From the NCBI RefSeq assembly GCF_946408925.1, contig NZ_CAMJUE010000006.1, positions 1 through 64,000 of the forward strand: a stretch of DNA of 64,000 bases, given 5' to 3'. Shown one piece after another: positions 22,039 to 31,988 of the stretch. Each line of letters begins with the position of its first letter. Position 1 is the first letter of the stretch. Position numbers and translations under genes: made by a program. Under the pieces are notes generated by a model that ran no database searches, was not told the DNA's origin, and worked only from the letters and a program-made list of their open reading frames with translations. This DNA comes from an uncultured Methanobrevibacter sp. (lineage in GTDB: Archaea > Methanobacteriota > Methanobacteria > Methanobacteriales > Methanobacteriaceae).

Positions 22039-22476
22039 TTACCATACTGACAATGTATATGAATAATCCCCATAACTTCTTGTTGCCACATCAACACTTG
22101 ATGCCTTATCATAATTTCCCCTGGAAGCCAACACCTTACCTTTTAAGACATTATTCTCACAAAAACGGTAATTTTTAAGATTATACAATTCCAGTTTGTC
22201 TTTAGAAATTTCACTCACCTGCCTAACGGACTGTTTGGAATTTTTATTGTCCTCTAAAATCCTGGAAATTTTGCCGAGAAATGTGTTGTCATTGAAATCA
22301 ATCTTTCCGCTCAACAGTTCCATAGTGTCCTGTGCAGTTCTGATATCCTTACTTTCATATGAATAATCACTTGTAGGCATAGTAATTGCAGTGTTAACCA
22401 CCAAAAATACCATTAAAAGCAAAAATATTGCAAGAATTGCATCCATTATATAAAATGATCCCTTACTGTCTAACAT
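22039..22476 (-). CDS. Pilin-like / single-TM secreted protein
   Basis: MLDSKGSFYIMDAILAIFLLLMVFLVVNTAI resembles an archaeal pilin-type N-terminus; start moved from the longer ORF. Confidence 0.55.
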   Translation of the reverse strand: MLDSKGSFYIMDAILAIFLLLMVFLVVNTAITMPTSDYSYESKDIRTAQDTMELLSGKIDFNDNTFLGKISRILEDNKNSKQSVRQVSEISKDKLELYNLKNYRFCENNVLKGKVLASRGNYDKASSVDVATRSYGDYSYTLSVW

Positions 22477-22667
22477 AAGATGGTGTTGGATTTTGAAATT
22501 TATAAAAAATGTCAAAGTGCGACTGTATGATTTTGTGCCCGGTCGCACTTCAAAAAATTGTATATAACCTCCGGCCCAATTTAACAATGAAAATTGCATT
22601 GTTTGATCAATGATTTAATTTGGAAAATAAGATTGAATAATGTAAAAACACCAAGGAGAAGATCAAT

Positions 22668-23528
22668 ATGCCATCATTTAGTGAAATTGAAAAAGAAAAC
22701 AATCCAATTAATACAGTAATAACATATACAAAAAAATTACACAGCTTAACCGGCAGAAATGTAATCATCTATTCTTCCAGTTTTTTAACAGACGATTCTG
22801 AAGAAACATTCATTGATTCATTTGACAAAAACGGATTTATGAGTGTAATTAAAGATTTAGACAAATCAAAAGGTTTAGATTTGATATTACATACTCCTGG
22901 AGAGTCTGTTGCTGCAACTGAATCCATTATTGACTACATACATTCCGTTTTTGGAGATGATATCAGAGCCATCATTCCACAAATATCAATGTCTGGAGGA
23001 ACAATGATTGCATGTTCTTGTAAAGAAATATTAATGGGAAAACACTCTAGTTTAGGTTCTGTAGACCCACAAATACTATATATAGCTGCAAAAGACATTA
23101 TTAAAGAATTTGAATTGGCAAAAAAAGAAACATCTAAAAGCCCCGAACTCATACCATTCTGGGAAATATTACTCAGCAAATATCCTGAAAATATTTTAAT
23201 TGAATGTGAAAATGCCATTAAATGGTCAGAATACATTTTAGAAAAATCATTGAAATATTCTATGTTTAAAAATGACTGTCAAAACAAAATTGACAAAATC
23301 AAACATGAATTAATAACCAGTACAAATACAAAAGACCACCGCCAAAACTTATCTGCAAAAAAATGTCAAGAAATCGGTTTAAAAATAAGATATTTAGAGG
23401 ATGATGAAGAACTACAAGACATCGTTCTATCAATCCACCATGCATATATAAGTTATTTTAATCACCAAAACAAATGCAAATTATTTGTTAATCAAAATGG
23501 AGAATATTATTCAATTCAAACCACTTAA
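22668..23528 (+). CDS. SDH (serine dehydrogenase) proteinase-family, ClpP-fold serine protease
   Basis: DLILHTPGESVAATESIIDYI, AIIPQISMSGGTMIACSCKEILMGKHSSLGSVDPQI. Confidence 0.85.
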   Translation: MPSFSEIEKENNPINTVITYTKKLHSLTGRNVIIYSSSFLTDDSEETFIDSFDKNGFMSVIKDLDKSKGLDLILHTPGESVAATESIIDYIHSVFGDDIRAIIPQISMSGGTMIACSCKEILMGKHSSLGSVDPQILYIAAKDIIKEFELAKKETSKSPELIPFWEILLSKYPENILIECENAIKWSEYILEKSLKYSMFKNDCQNKIDKIKHELITSTNTKDHRQNLSAKKCQEIGLKIRYLEDDEELQDIVLSIHHAYISYFNHQNKCKLFVNQNGEYYSIQTT

Positions 23529-23577
23529 TAAAAAAGTATATATGCAAAAATTTTCAAAATGATTATACAGGAGAGAA

Positions 23578-23715
23578 ATGTCTATGAATGGTGTTGAAAA
23601 ACGTATGAAAAAAAAATTAAGAGAATATGAAGAAAAGGGAATGAGAAAATCCCCCTTCGGTCCAGGAAAATATAGACGAGGCCGTCAAATTTCAATTGAA
23701 TGCGGAAAAATTTAG
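23578..23715 (+). CDS. Small basic protein (45 aa), unknown
   Basis: MSMNGVEKRMKKKLREYEEKGMRKSPFGPGKYRRGRQISIECGKI; upstream GGAGAGAA and a hairpin overlapping the stop; below the ORF-track size cutoff. Confidence 0.5.
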   Translation: MSMNGVEKRMKKKLREYEEKGMRKSPFGPGKYRRGRQISIECGKI

Positions 23716-23737
23716 AAGAAAAACTGAATTTTTCTTC
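23715..23737. terminator. Hairpin terminator between convergent genes
   Basis: GAAGAAAAA-ctgaa-TTTTTCTTC perfect 9-bp stem followed by T-rich sequence. Confidence 0.6.
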
Positions 23738-23739
23738 GA

Positions 23740-25104
23740 TTAATTTTTTCTGACATATTCGATGACCTTATCCTTTTTGGCAATAGCTGCATCTGAAGCC
23801 TTTTGAACTTTTTGTTTCATTTCTTCAAAGTCCTCAGGTGTTGTTTCACCAACCAATTTTTTGATTTTCGTATAAGCTGCTTCACGGAATAGCGGCACCA
23901 ATTTTTCTGTTGAATTATCCTCTTTTATTAAAATAGGTTCTCCTGAATTGTTTACCTCACCTATTTCTGAAATTGCAACATCATATTTTCCAACAGCTTT
24001 TTTAACATCACCTGCCACTTCAGGAGGCACGATTAACATCAGTGAATCTGTGGATACACCCAATGGATCGATATTTAATGTTTCAAGCATGTTCAATACA
24101 TTTGGAGCAACCATTTTTCTGATTTCTGATTCATAAAATTCCAAACCTACTCCAGTGGTGTTTGATATTTCATGAGCATCACCTCTAAGTCCACCATTTG
24201 TTACATCAGTCATTGCATGAACTTCCTTTACAAGGTCTGATTCAAAAAGCGCATGTGATGCCTGCACAAAGTTAACGTTCATTGTGTCCCATACAACATC
24301 AAAAAAACCGTTGTACAGTGCAGTTGTTGTGATTGTTCCTCCACCGGAACCTTCAGTTAAAAGAATGACATCCCCTTCAGTGGCGCCTTTTCTTGCTGTT
24401 GGAGGATATGGTGATACTCCCACACTTCCGACAGCTGAAACGAATCGGTCCCCTAAAACCATGTCTCCACCGACACGCAGAGTACTTCCGGCCACAATCG
24501 GAACGTCCACAAGTTCGGATACTGCAGCAACTCCTGCGGTAAAGTCAAATATCTTGGCAACGTCACCGTCATCTGCAAGGTGAACATCACTTAAAATAGC
24601 TACCGGATCGGCCCCCATTACACATACATCCCTTAAGGTAGCTCTTGTTACATGAAAACCGCCTAAAAATGGATATTCACTTAATCTTGAATGTATTCCG
24701 TCAACAGCAGTTGTAATATAGACTTCATCATTTTGAACAGGAGCCTTTACAACTCCCCCATCGTCCTGTTCTGACGGATTAACCAATGAGGCAGTGTTGG
24801 TTGAGGCCACTATTTCTGCAATTTTTCTGTGTACAAAAAAGTCACCTGCTCCACGGGATCCGACTCCCATCTCCCCCATCAGCACATCTGCCCTGTTAAC
24901 GTCAACTATCTCTTTTAGAAACTCATCATCAGAGTCCTGTAATTTTAGGGTTGTTGATACCTCATCAATGACAGCTTTTGCCATTTCCACTGAATTTTCC
25001 TCTGAAATTTTCTTGTATTCTCTTATACGCACAGCTAAAATATCCGCCAAGTCATCATATGAGTAATCGTCAATTCTAGCCCTTACAAATCCTTCTATAT
25101 CCAT
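23740..25104 (-). CDS. AIR synthase-related (PurM/HypE-fold) protein, methanogenesis marker-like
   Basis: GSRGAGDFFVHRKIAEI, DDGGVV, GADPVAILSDVHLADDGDV, MTDVTNGGLRGD. Confidence 0.75.
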   Translation of the reverse strand: MDIEGFVRARIDDYSYDDLADILAVRIREYKKISEENSVEMAKAVIDEVSTTLKLQDSDDEFLKEIVDVNRADVLMGEMGVGSRGAGDFFVHRKIAEIVASTNTASLVNPSEQDDGGVVKAPVQNDEVYITTAVDGIHSRLSEYPFLGGFHVTRATLRDVCVMGADPVAILSDVHLADDGDVAKIFDFTAGVAAVSELVDVPIVAGSTLRVGGDMVLGDRFVSAVGSVGVSPYPPTARKGATEGDVILLTEGSGGGTITTTALYNGFFDVVWDTMNVNFVQASHALFESDLVKEVHAMTDVTNGGLRGDAHEISNTTGVGLEFYESEIRKMVAPNVLNMLETLNIDPLGVSTDSLMLIVPPEVAGDVKKAVGKYDVAISEIGEVNNSGEPILIKEDNSTEKLVPLFREAAYTKIKKLVGETTPEDFEEMKQKVQKASDAAIAKKDKVIEYVRKN

Positions 25105-25107
25105 TGT

Positions 25108-25704
25108 TTATATCTCCAGGTTAGTGAAATTTTTTAAGATTTTTAATCCTGCCTTACTGCTTTTTTCTGGGTGGAACTGTGTTGAAAACAGGTTGTTCTG
25201 GCTTAAACTTGCAACAACACTGTCCCCGTATTCACATGTTCCGGCTATGATATTTTCATCATCCGGAATTACATGATAAGAATGAACGAAATAAAAATAT
25301 TCCCCATCTATCCCTTCAAGAATTGGTGAGTTGTTTGTGACTTTTAACTTGTTCCAACCCATGTGGGGAATTTTAACGCCTTCCGGCAATTTTTCAGCAT
25401 GTCCTTTAAATAGGTCAAGACCTTTTACCCCAGGTGTCTCCTCACTTTCACTCATGAGCACCTGCTGACCAAGACAAATCCCTAAAAATGGTTTATCATC
25501 ATTTACATGCTCATAAATCACATCCTTGAATGATTCAAGATTTTCCATTGCACTTCCAAATGCACCAACGCCCGGCAACACCAGATAGTCACTGTTTGAA
25601 ATGACTTCCTTATCGTCACTTATCTGATATTCGGCCCCTATTTTTTTAAATCCGTTGGAAATGCTTTTTAAGTTACCGCTTTTATAATCAATAATAGTTA
25701 TCAT
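25108..25704 (-). CDS. hisH: Imidazole glycerol phosphate synthase, glutamine amidotransferase subunit
   Basis: [51 protein letters not shown]; start at 25704 gives an ATGA overlap with cfbD. Confidence 0.95.
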   Translation of the reverse strand: MITIIDYKSGNLKSISNGFKKIGAEYQISDDKEVISNSDYLVLPGVGAFGSAMENLESFKDVIYEHVNDDKPFLGICLGQQVLMSESEETPGVKGLDLFKGHAEKLPEGVKIPHMGWNKLKVTNNSPILEGIDGEYFYFVHSYHVIPDDENIIAGTCEYGDSVVASLSQNNLFSTQFHPEKSSKAGLKILKNFTNLEI

Positions 25705-26786
25705 TCGTTTAACCACCCGACAGTTGACCTGATCATGCCGCCAAAGTCCGAAAATACTATCTCATCGGTTCCAAGTGTTTTTGAGTGTGCATCAAGTTCG
25801 GCCACTACATGAGTATACCCCAATTCCCTAAGAGGTTCGACCAATCTCGGACCGTCAGTAACAGCAACGGATTCCACATCAAAATCTTCTATTGGAAATG
25901 CATGAGGAACGCCGAATACAACAATCAAATCCAAATCCTTGTTTTTCAGGTAGTCTGCAGCATTATTTGCTGTAATCGGATATTCGTCAAGCCCGCCTGT
26001 GATGAAATCAGGTTCAATATCTAGCTGGTCTTTAATGTTGACGGCATGCTGTCTGATTCTTGGAAGGCCGATGTTTTCATCAAGATTAGCTACAAAAACA
26101 GGTTTATTATCCGGATTAACCTGTTTGTAGTCAAAATTAACAATATCTGCGAACAGGTAAGATGTTTCCTTTTTAACATTTAAAACGAATGCTACATTTT
26201 TACCCTCTTTTAGAGCATTGACGACAGTTTTTGCCACAGTTTCTTTGGAATCTCCAAAGTTTGGCTTAATGTATTTTCCCTGTGCCATTCCACGGGTCTT
26301 TTCAACTTCAGTTGCCTTTTCAAGCATTTCAATTTGTCTGTCTGATTCTTCACGTGGAATAACTCCCGCCTCAACGGCCGCATCCAATGCCATTATTGCT
26401 CCAACAGTATTGTCCCCTTCACCTGACCCTCCATGGGATTCAACAGGAATTACTGTACATGGTAAATCTGCAGTAGCAATGGCATCCTTTAAATCCTCGC
26501 CTATAATCATACTGGCACATGTACCGGCAATTCCCATCAGTTTCGGTTTAAAGGCATCATAAGCTTCAGTTAATGTTTCAACTAGTTTTTCACCAGCACC
26601 CAATATAAAATCATTTTCAGACATGCCTGTGGTTACCACACGAACTCCATCGCTTTCTAAAAGCCTAGCTGTTCTAAAGCAACAGCCTGTCGGCCCATGC
26701 ATAATGATAACATCAACATTCATGTCTCTTAATGTGTAAAGAGTAGCAGCAATCGGACTTGGTCTTGGATGTATAATTTTTATCAC
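25701..26786 (-). CDS. cfbD: Ni-sirohydrochlorin a,c-diamide reductive cyclase catalytic subunit (NifD-like)
   Basis: [66 protein letters not shown]. Confidence 0.93.
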   Translation of the reverse strand: MIKIIHPRPSPIAATLYTLRDMNVDVIIMHGPTGCCFRTARLLESDGVRVVTTGMSENDFILGAGEKLVETLTEAYDAFKPKLMGIAGTCASMIIGEDLKDAIATADLPCTVIPVESHGGSGEGDNTVGAIMALDAAVEAGVIPREESDRQIEMLEKATEVEKTRGMAQGKYIKPNFGDSKETVAKTVVNALKEGKNVAFVLNVKKETSYLFADIVNFDYKQVNPDNKPVFVANLDENIGLPRIRQHAVNIKDQLDIEPDFITGGLDEYPITANNAADYLKNKDLDLIVVFGVPHAFPIEDFDVESVAVTDGPRLVEPLRELGYTHVVAELDAHSKTLGTDEIVFSDFGGMIRSTVGWLNE

Positions 26787-26850
26787 CTATAATTTTAATA
26801 AATAATTATTTAAAATTATTAGTTTATAAAATTAATTAGGAGATTGAATT

Positions 26851-27249
26851 ATGAAACTTGACAAACAAATTCTAGAGGAAAAAATTCGCGAATACAGAAC
26901 CTTCAAAAGCTGTTCCGAATCCACTTTAATGGGTCTTTGTGAAACAGCGGATGCAGACATAACACCACATCTAATGACAAAATTGTCATGTGGTTTTGCA
27001 GGTGGAATGGGCGGAACATTTGATGAGGGAACATGCGGTGCCGTAACAGGCGCTTTAATGGCAAACGGCATACTCAATGATGATCCCTCAGAAATCAAGG
27101 CCTATGCTAAAGAGATTTTCAACACATTTAAGGAGGAATACGGTACCGTTCGCTGTGACATCATAAGCAAAAACGGTGAGGACAAATCACCATGTGTTGA
27201 CTGCTGCGTTTTCATTGCAAATAAAGTTGCAGACCTGCTTGATGAATAA
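26851..27249 (+). CDS. C_GCAxxG_C_C family (redox-type) protein
   Basis: SCSESTLMGLCE, LSCGFAGGMGGTFDEGTCGAVTGALM, CVDCCVF. Confidence 0.88.
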   Translation: MKLDKQILEEKIREYRTFKSCSESTLMGLCETADADITPHLMTKLSCGFAGGMGGTFDEGTCGAVTGALMANGILNDDPSEIKAYAKEIFNTFKEEYGTVRCDIISKNGEDKSPCVDCCVFIANKVADLLDE

Positions 27250-27260
27250 CATAATTCCCA

Positions 27261-27475
27261 ACATTCCTTGGAAAGGCAGGAATATATTTGAAGACTTATT
27301 TGAGGTTATGGCAAGACACTGGTTAAAAAATTAGCATCCATTGCATTTGAAAGGAACTGTGGCAGACTGGAATCATCCAAGTATTGACTTTTATCGCACA
27401 CTAGGCGCTGAAGCCATTGATGAGTGGACTGCCTATAGAGTTACTGGCAGTACCTTGAAAAAATTAGCAGAATAA
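27261..27475 (+). pseudogene. Degraded GNAT N-acetyltransferase
   Basis: Fragments GYGKTLVKKLASIAFERNCGRLE and WNHPSIDFYRTLGAEAIDEWTAYRVTGSTLKKLAE in different frames; the 5' piece FLGKAGIYL is also out of frame. Confidence 0.75.
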
Positions 27476-27483
27476 CTACCAAA

Positions 27484-28860
27484 TTAGTTTTCCAAAACGG
27501 ATTTTAACTTTCCGATAGTGTATCTTGCATAAAGGTAGTTTAAAACAGATGCAATGATTCTTCCAACAGCCAATCCCAACCATATACCGGTCAATCCCAT
27601 ATTCATCATTATGCCGAAAATGTATGTGAAGCTGACGGTGAATATGAGTTCCCTTATTATTGTCCATGCAAGAGATGTTGTTCCACGGCCAATTCCCTGA
27701 TACATGAAGTTTGAGGGCATACCAACACCAACCAGCAGCAGTCCGAAACATGCAATCCTTAAGAAATTGGTAATCTCAGGAATCAACGGGGCGGTTTCGG
27801 GAGTATATGCAAATATCAATGCCAATTGTGGTGCGAATATTACAATCAGAAGCATGATTGCAACTGCAAACATTGTGGCAAATTTTGTACCGTAAGCATG
27901 TGTTCTTCTTAGATAATCCCAGTTTTTAGCGCCGAATGATGACCCACTAACAGCTGCAACTGCACTGCCTATAGCAGTCAGAGGCATTATTCCGAAAAGA
28001 TAGAGTCTTTGACCTGATGTGAAGGCCGCAATACCGTATTCTCCACCTACAGTTGATATGAACATCAGATAGAAGCTCATTGCAAGTGACATCATGAACA
28101 TGTCCAGCGAGGACGGGATCCCCACTTTTAAGATGTCTTTAGCTATTTTTGAATCGAATTCAAATTCTTTGAGTTTTACATCCACATAAGTGTCCTTTTT
28201 GATTAAAATCCAATACATGATTACAATAGCTGAACCGAATGAACTTACGATTGTTGCAAGGGATGCTCCGGCTGAACCTAAACCTAAAACATAGATGAAA
28301 AGCGGATCCAGAATGAAATTCAATAGCACTGACACTATCATTGCATACATTGCCCTTTTCATGTCACCTTCACCACGAAGGATTCCGCTGCCCCCGTTTC
28401 CAAACATGAATGCGAATAAACCTGCAAATAATGGTGTACCGTATTTTATTCCTTCAACCAGTGACTGGCCACTTGCACCGTATGCCTTAAGCAATGGTTC
28501 CTGAATTACAAGCAAAAATAATGTCAATACGATTGAGGCTATTAAAAATATCAGAAGAGAGTGTGAAGCGGACTTGCTTGCCTTTTCATGGTTTTTTGCG
28601 CCGACAGCACGGGAGATGCTGCTTGTTGCACCATTTCCCAATCCTACACTTACACCGTTTAAAATCATGAATATCGGTGTTACAAAACCTATTCCTGCAA
28701 TAGCTGCCTGTCCCAATCCTGCAACCCATATTCCGTCAACTATATTGTATGATGCTGTCAGAAGCATTGATATCATTATAGGTATTGCAAGTTTTTTGAC
28801 TGCTATTTCAGGCTCTCCCCTCATCAGTTCAACATTTTCATTAGCCATCTCAATCTCCAA
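27484..28860 (-). CDS. MATE family efflux transporter
   Basis: 458 aa, 12-TM pattern; MISMLLTASYNIVDGIWVAGLGQAAIAGIGFVTPI and internally repeated halves. Confidence 0.92.
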   Translation of the reverse strand: MEIEMANENVELMRGEPEIAVKKLAIPIMISMLLTASYNIVDGIWVAGLGQAAIAGIGFVTPIFMILNGVSVGLGNGATSSISRAVGAKNHEKASKSASHSLLIFLIASIVLTLFLLVIQEPLLKAYGASGQSLVEGIKYGTPLFAGLFAFMFGNGGSGILRGEGDMKRAMYAMIVSVLLNFILDPLFIYVLGLGSAGASLATIVSSFGSAIVIMYWILIKKDTYVDVKLKEFEFDSKIAKDILKVGIPSSLDMFMMSLAMSFYLMFISTVGGEYGIAAFTSGQRLYLFGIMPLTAIGSAVAAVSGSSFGAKNWDYLRRTHAYGTKFATMFAVAIMLLIVIFAPQLALIFAYTPETAPLIPEITNFLRIACFGLLLVGVGMPSNFMYQGIGRGTTSLAWTIIRELIFTVSFTYIFGIMMNMGLTGIWLGLAVGRIIASVLNYLYARYTIGKLKSVLEN

Positions 28861-29053
28861 TTAATCATTTGATTTTCATACAATATTAATGTGTGCTAAA
28901 AATTGAAAATATGATTGATTAAACTGATAATTGACAAAATGAAATTGATTTTCTTAATCAGATTTTTCATTAACATTAACGATTTTGAAAATTCAAAGTA
29001 ACTTGAATTATGAATATACATCACCAAGTAGAAAAGAAAATAAAATGTTAAAG

Positions 29054-29602
29054 TTAAAAATCCAGCTGTTCGGCAATGCACATCTTGCAAACCGCATTTG
29101 GAGATTCCAAATTGGCATCCTTGACAGGACAATAATACACTCCATCCTTTTCCTCAACCTTTAAAGACCCAGGAAATGGTGTTCCTACCGGATGAATAGG
29201 TTCCTCTAAGATAAAGGTAGTATAAATTGAAATTATCCCATAAATCAATGGGAATTTTGTTTTTGAGGTTACTGACTCGTTGATATGATATGACTTCAGC
29301 GTGGCAATCGCATCAATGAACTCCTCCTTGTCAATGTCATGGTCATATGTGTTGTTGTCACTGTGAACATCCTTGATACGGCCCAGAAAGTATTTCACAT
29401 AAACGGCATGACTCTTGTGCTTGTAGTTTTCCTGCACATATTTGCTATCCTCAATCATCTCGGCATTGACTGCCATCAGGTCAAATACAGATATGTTTCC
29501 GGAGTACTCCTTAAGTATATCCAAAACAGACTGTGTCGAGATACTCTCCTCATTTGAGATGACATTTGAAAAATCATCATACATGTTCAGCGAATCGTTC
29601 AT
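29054..29602 (-). CDS. Conserved hypothetical, DUF2115-like
   Basis: 182 aa with C-terminal HPVGTPFPGSLKVEEKDGVYYCPVKDANLESPNAVCKMCIAEQ. Confidence 0.6.
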   Translation of the reverse strand: MNDSLNMYDDFSNVISNEESISTQSVLDILKEYSGNISVFDLMAVNAEMIEDSKYVQENYKHKSHAVYVKYFLGRIKDVHSDNNTYDHDIDKEEFIDAIATLKSYHINESVTSKTKFPLIYGIISIYTTFILEEPIHPVGTPFPGSLKVEEKDGVYYCPVKDANLESPNAVCKMCIAEQLDF

Positions 29603-29635
29603 GCTAACCTCCCAAACTATTATTTGATTTTACAA

Positions 29636-30646
29636 TTATATGAATATATTCACCGCCAATAATATTGCAAGTAAAAGGACATTAAAAACTGTAAATACGA
29701 GCAAATATCTAAACTTGAATTCATCAAACTCCCGAACAAGAATCTTGAATGAAATCAGATTAGCCATTGACGCAATAAGGGTTCCAAAACCTCCTATATT
29801 GATTCCAACAATGATTGATTCATAATTTGTGCTGAAACCTGTGAGAAGCATAGCGGATGGAACATTTGAAATTACCTGAGATGTCAGAATACCCCATATT
29901 ACCTCATTTCCAACCATCGAATTTTCAAAGACTGATGTGAAAAACGGAATGTTTTCAAGGTTGCCGATTAGAATAAACAGTGCAATGAACGTCAAAAGCA
30001 AATAGTAATCCGCTCCAAGTAACACTCTTTTAATGAAGTTTGTCCTGTTGACCTCGATTTTTCTAAACGACAATGGTTTTATATTGTCATTTGGTGTTAA
30101 AAATGCCAATATCATTAAAAACACCACAGATACAATTATATACGGCAGAAGTATTAGGAAAAATGATTCAAATGACACATTGGAGATCGTATACAACACT
30201 ATATTGTGGGGAGCGCCTATTGGAAGAACCATGCAGCCGACATTGGCGGCAATGGTCTGCAGGCAAACAGTGAATATGATTAAATCGGTCCGGTCAATCT
30301 TTCTCAATGCCAAAATGGCAAATGGAACAAATATAATCAGTGAAACATCGTTGGTAATGAAGATTGAACTGAAAAAGCATGTGAAAACAAGAAGAAACAC
30401 CAGCCCACGAGTGTTTTTAACTTTAATTAATAATTTGCGAACAAGAATCTCAAAAACAGTCAGGTTCTTCAGGACTTCAACAATAAGCATTATTGCAAAA
30501 AGCAGCATGATTGTATCCCAATTGATATATCTCAAATAATCAAAACTGGGTTTAACAAAAAGACATGAAATCAATGCCAATATTACTGATAAGCAAAACA
30601 CAGTTTCCTTTTTAAAAAAATCTATGAAATTAATCTGCATCTTCAT
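29636..30646 (-). CDS. ArsB/CitM-type anion permease (SLC13-like)
   Basis: FITNDVSLIIFVPFAI, NVGCMVLPIGAPHNIVLY, SNVPSAMLLTGF, GGFGTLIASMANLIS. Confidence 0.82.
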   Translation of the reverse strand: MKMQINFIDFFKKETVFCLSVILALISCLFVKPSFDYLRYINWDTIMLLFAIMLIVEVLKNLTVFEILVRKLLIKVKNTRGLVFLLVFTCFFSSIFITNDVSLIIFVPFAILALRKIDRTDLIIFTVCLQTIAANVGCMVLPIGAPHNIVLYTISNVSFESFFLILLPYIIVSVVFLMILAFLTPNDNIKPLSFRKIEVNRTNFIKRVLLGADYYLLLTFIALFILIGNLENIPFFTSVFENSMVGNEVIWGILTSQVISNVPSAMLLTGFSTNYESIIVGINIGGFGTLIASMANLISFKILVREFDEFKFRYLLVFTVFNVLLLAILLAVNIFI

Positions 30647-30944
30647 CTAAAGTTTCTAAAAGAAAGCTTACCGGCCTGAATCCATCATTGCAGGATATCA
30701 TTGCTGATTTTTTGTTTTTCATCCATCCGTCATAAAAATCGCTTGCCCCATTAGCAAGAGCCATTACAAATGGTGAAACGCTTTCCCAAGCACTGTCACA
30801 GAAATCATCCGGTTTTACCCAACCGTTGGCAATGAACACTTGACCTTCTTCAACATCACATTCATGTTCCAGGGGGTTTTCATACTTTTCAATCAGGTCG
30901 TCATGCCTGACCTTTCTCATGACTGTAATTTTCACCTTTTTCAT
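30630..30944 (-). CDS. TIGR04076-family protein
   Basis: KVKITVMRKVRHDDLIEKY, NGWVKPDDFCDSAWESVSPFVMALANG. Confidence 0.8.
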   Translation of the reverse strand: MKKVKITVMRKVRHDDLIEKYENPLEHECDVEEGQVFIANGWVKPDDFCDSAWESVSPFVMALANGASDFYDGWMKNKKSAMISCNDGFRPVSFLLETLDEDAD

Positions 30945-31501
30945 AATAATGCCTCCAAATCAGTGCTTTCATATCTGTTATGACCTTTAAGGGATTTTTT
31001 ATATTTCCAACATTTAATTGCTTCATCCAGGGACCTGCCATTATTGTCCCTGAAGAAGTCCCGTATATACTGATTGTATTGAAATTGTTTATCAATCTTT
31101 GTTTTTTCCTTTGAATTTTGAATTTCAAAGTAGGCATCAATTGCATCGCGATAGGTTTTATCAGGATTTGCTTTCAGCCATTTTTGAAATTTGACTTTGA
31201 ACTTGAAGGTTTTGCCTATCTCATTTTCAAAAAATTCCCTCTTGTCTTCGCTGCATTTGAAATTTTCACCCAATTTTGAATCCAATACGATTGTTGAATG
31301 AGAGTTACTTGAAACTTTTTTAACTGCAGGCTCTCTTAACTTTTCGCCAGTTTTTAAGTAATGAATTATTCTATTTTCCAAATCTTGCTTAGATCCGCTA
31401 ACTTTCAAACCCTCAGACCTGCAAAAATCTTTGAGCTCCTCTTTTAAAAAATAGTATTGCTCAAATTCATCCGCATTTAAATTCTTATTCAGTTTATGCA
31501 T
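30941..31501 (-). CDS. SAP-domain / DUF6434-like protein
   Basis: FLKEELKDFCRSEGLKVSGSKQDLENRIIHYLKTG (SAP motif). Confidence 0.75.
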   Translation of the reverse strand: MHKLNKNLNADEFEQYYFLKEELKDFCRSEGLKVSGSKQDLENRIIHYLKTGEKLREPAVKKVSSNSHSTIVLDSKLGENFKCSEDKREFFENEIGKTFKFKVKFQKWLKANPDKTYRDAIDAYFEIQNSKEKTKIDKQFQYNQYIRDFFRDNNGRSLDEAIKCWKYKKSLKGHNRYESTDLEALL

Positions 31502-31700
31502 GATAATCCATAGATATTAAATTAATACACCCAAAAAACAGTTTAAATGAATAAGGATAAATTTGTTGAACAAATTTTGACACATCCCCATTCACATATA
31601 CAAATTTGGTCTGCACCATGCAGTCCACATCTAATTAGATGTTATTTAATTCTATTAATTTTAGAATATATAAAGATTTGCAATGCTTAAATATTTAATT

Positions 31701-31757
31701 AAAACAATATGATATACTTAAAACAATATTATGAATTGAAAACAATATTGATTTTGA
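31701..31757. repeat. Three 19-bp-spaced direct repeats AAAACAATAT
   Basis: AAAACAATAT begins at 31701, 31720 and 31739. Confidence 0.7.
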
Positions 31758-31898
31758 AAAACAGCAAATATTAAATAATTTTAAATTGAAAAGAGTATTT
31801 CTAAAACACAAATACAATCATATGCAAATTTGGTGTTTTAATGATGAAAAATAGCATTATACTAAAAACACTCCTAAACAAAACGGAGAACATGTACC

Positions 31899-31988
31899 AT
31901 GCCTATTGAAAATTTAGTACTCACTATATCTTATTTCTTCTTAGCAAGTTACTACATATTGTTGGCATTTAATTTGTTTAACTGCTAA
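31899..31988 (+). CDS. Putative 29-aa hydrophobic peptide
   Basis: MPIENLVLTISYFFLASYYILLAFNLFNC; GGAG upstream. Weak evidence. Confidence 0.3.
   Translation: MPIENLVLTISYFFLASYYILLAFNLFNC

Noticed and set aside
21893-22045. N-terminal extension of truD
   Set aside because: It would translate through a complete tRNA gene; TruD homology starts at the later Met.
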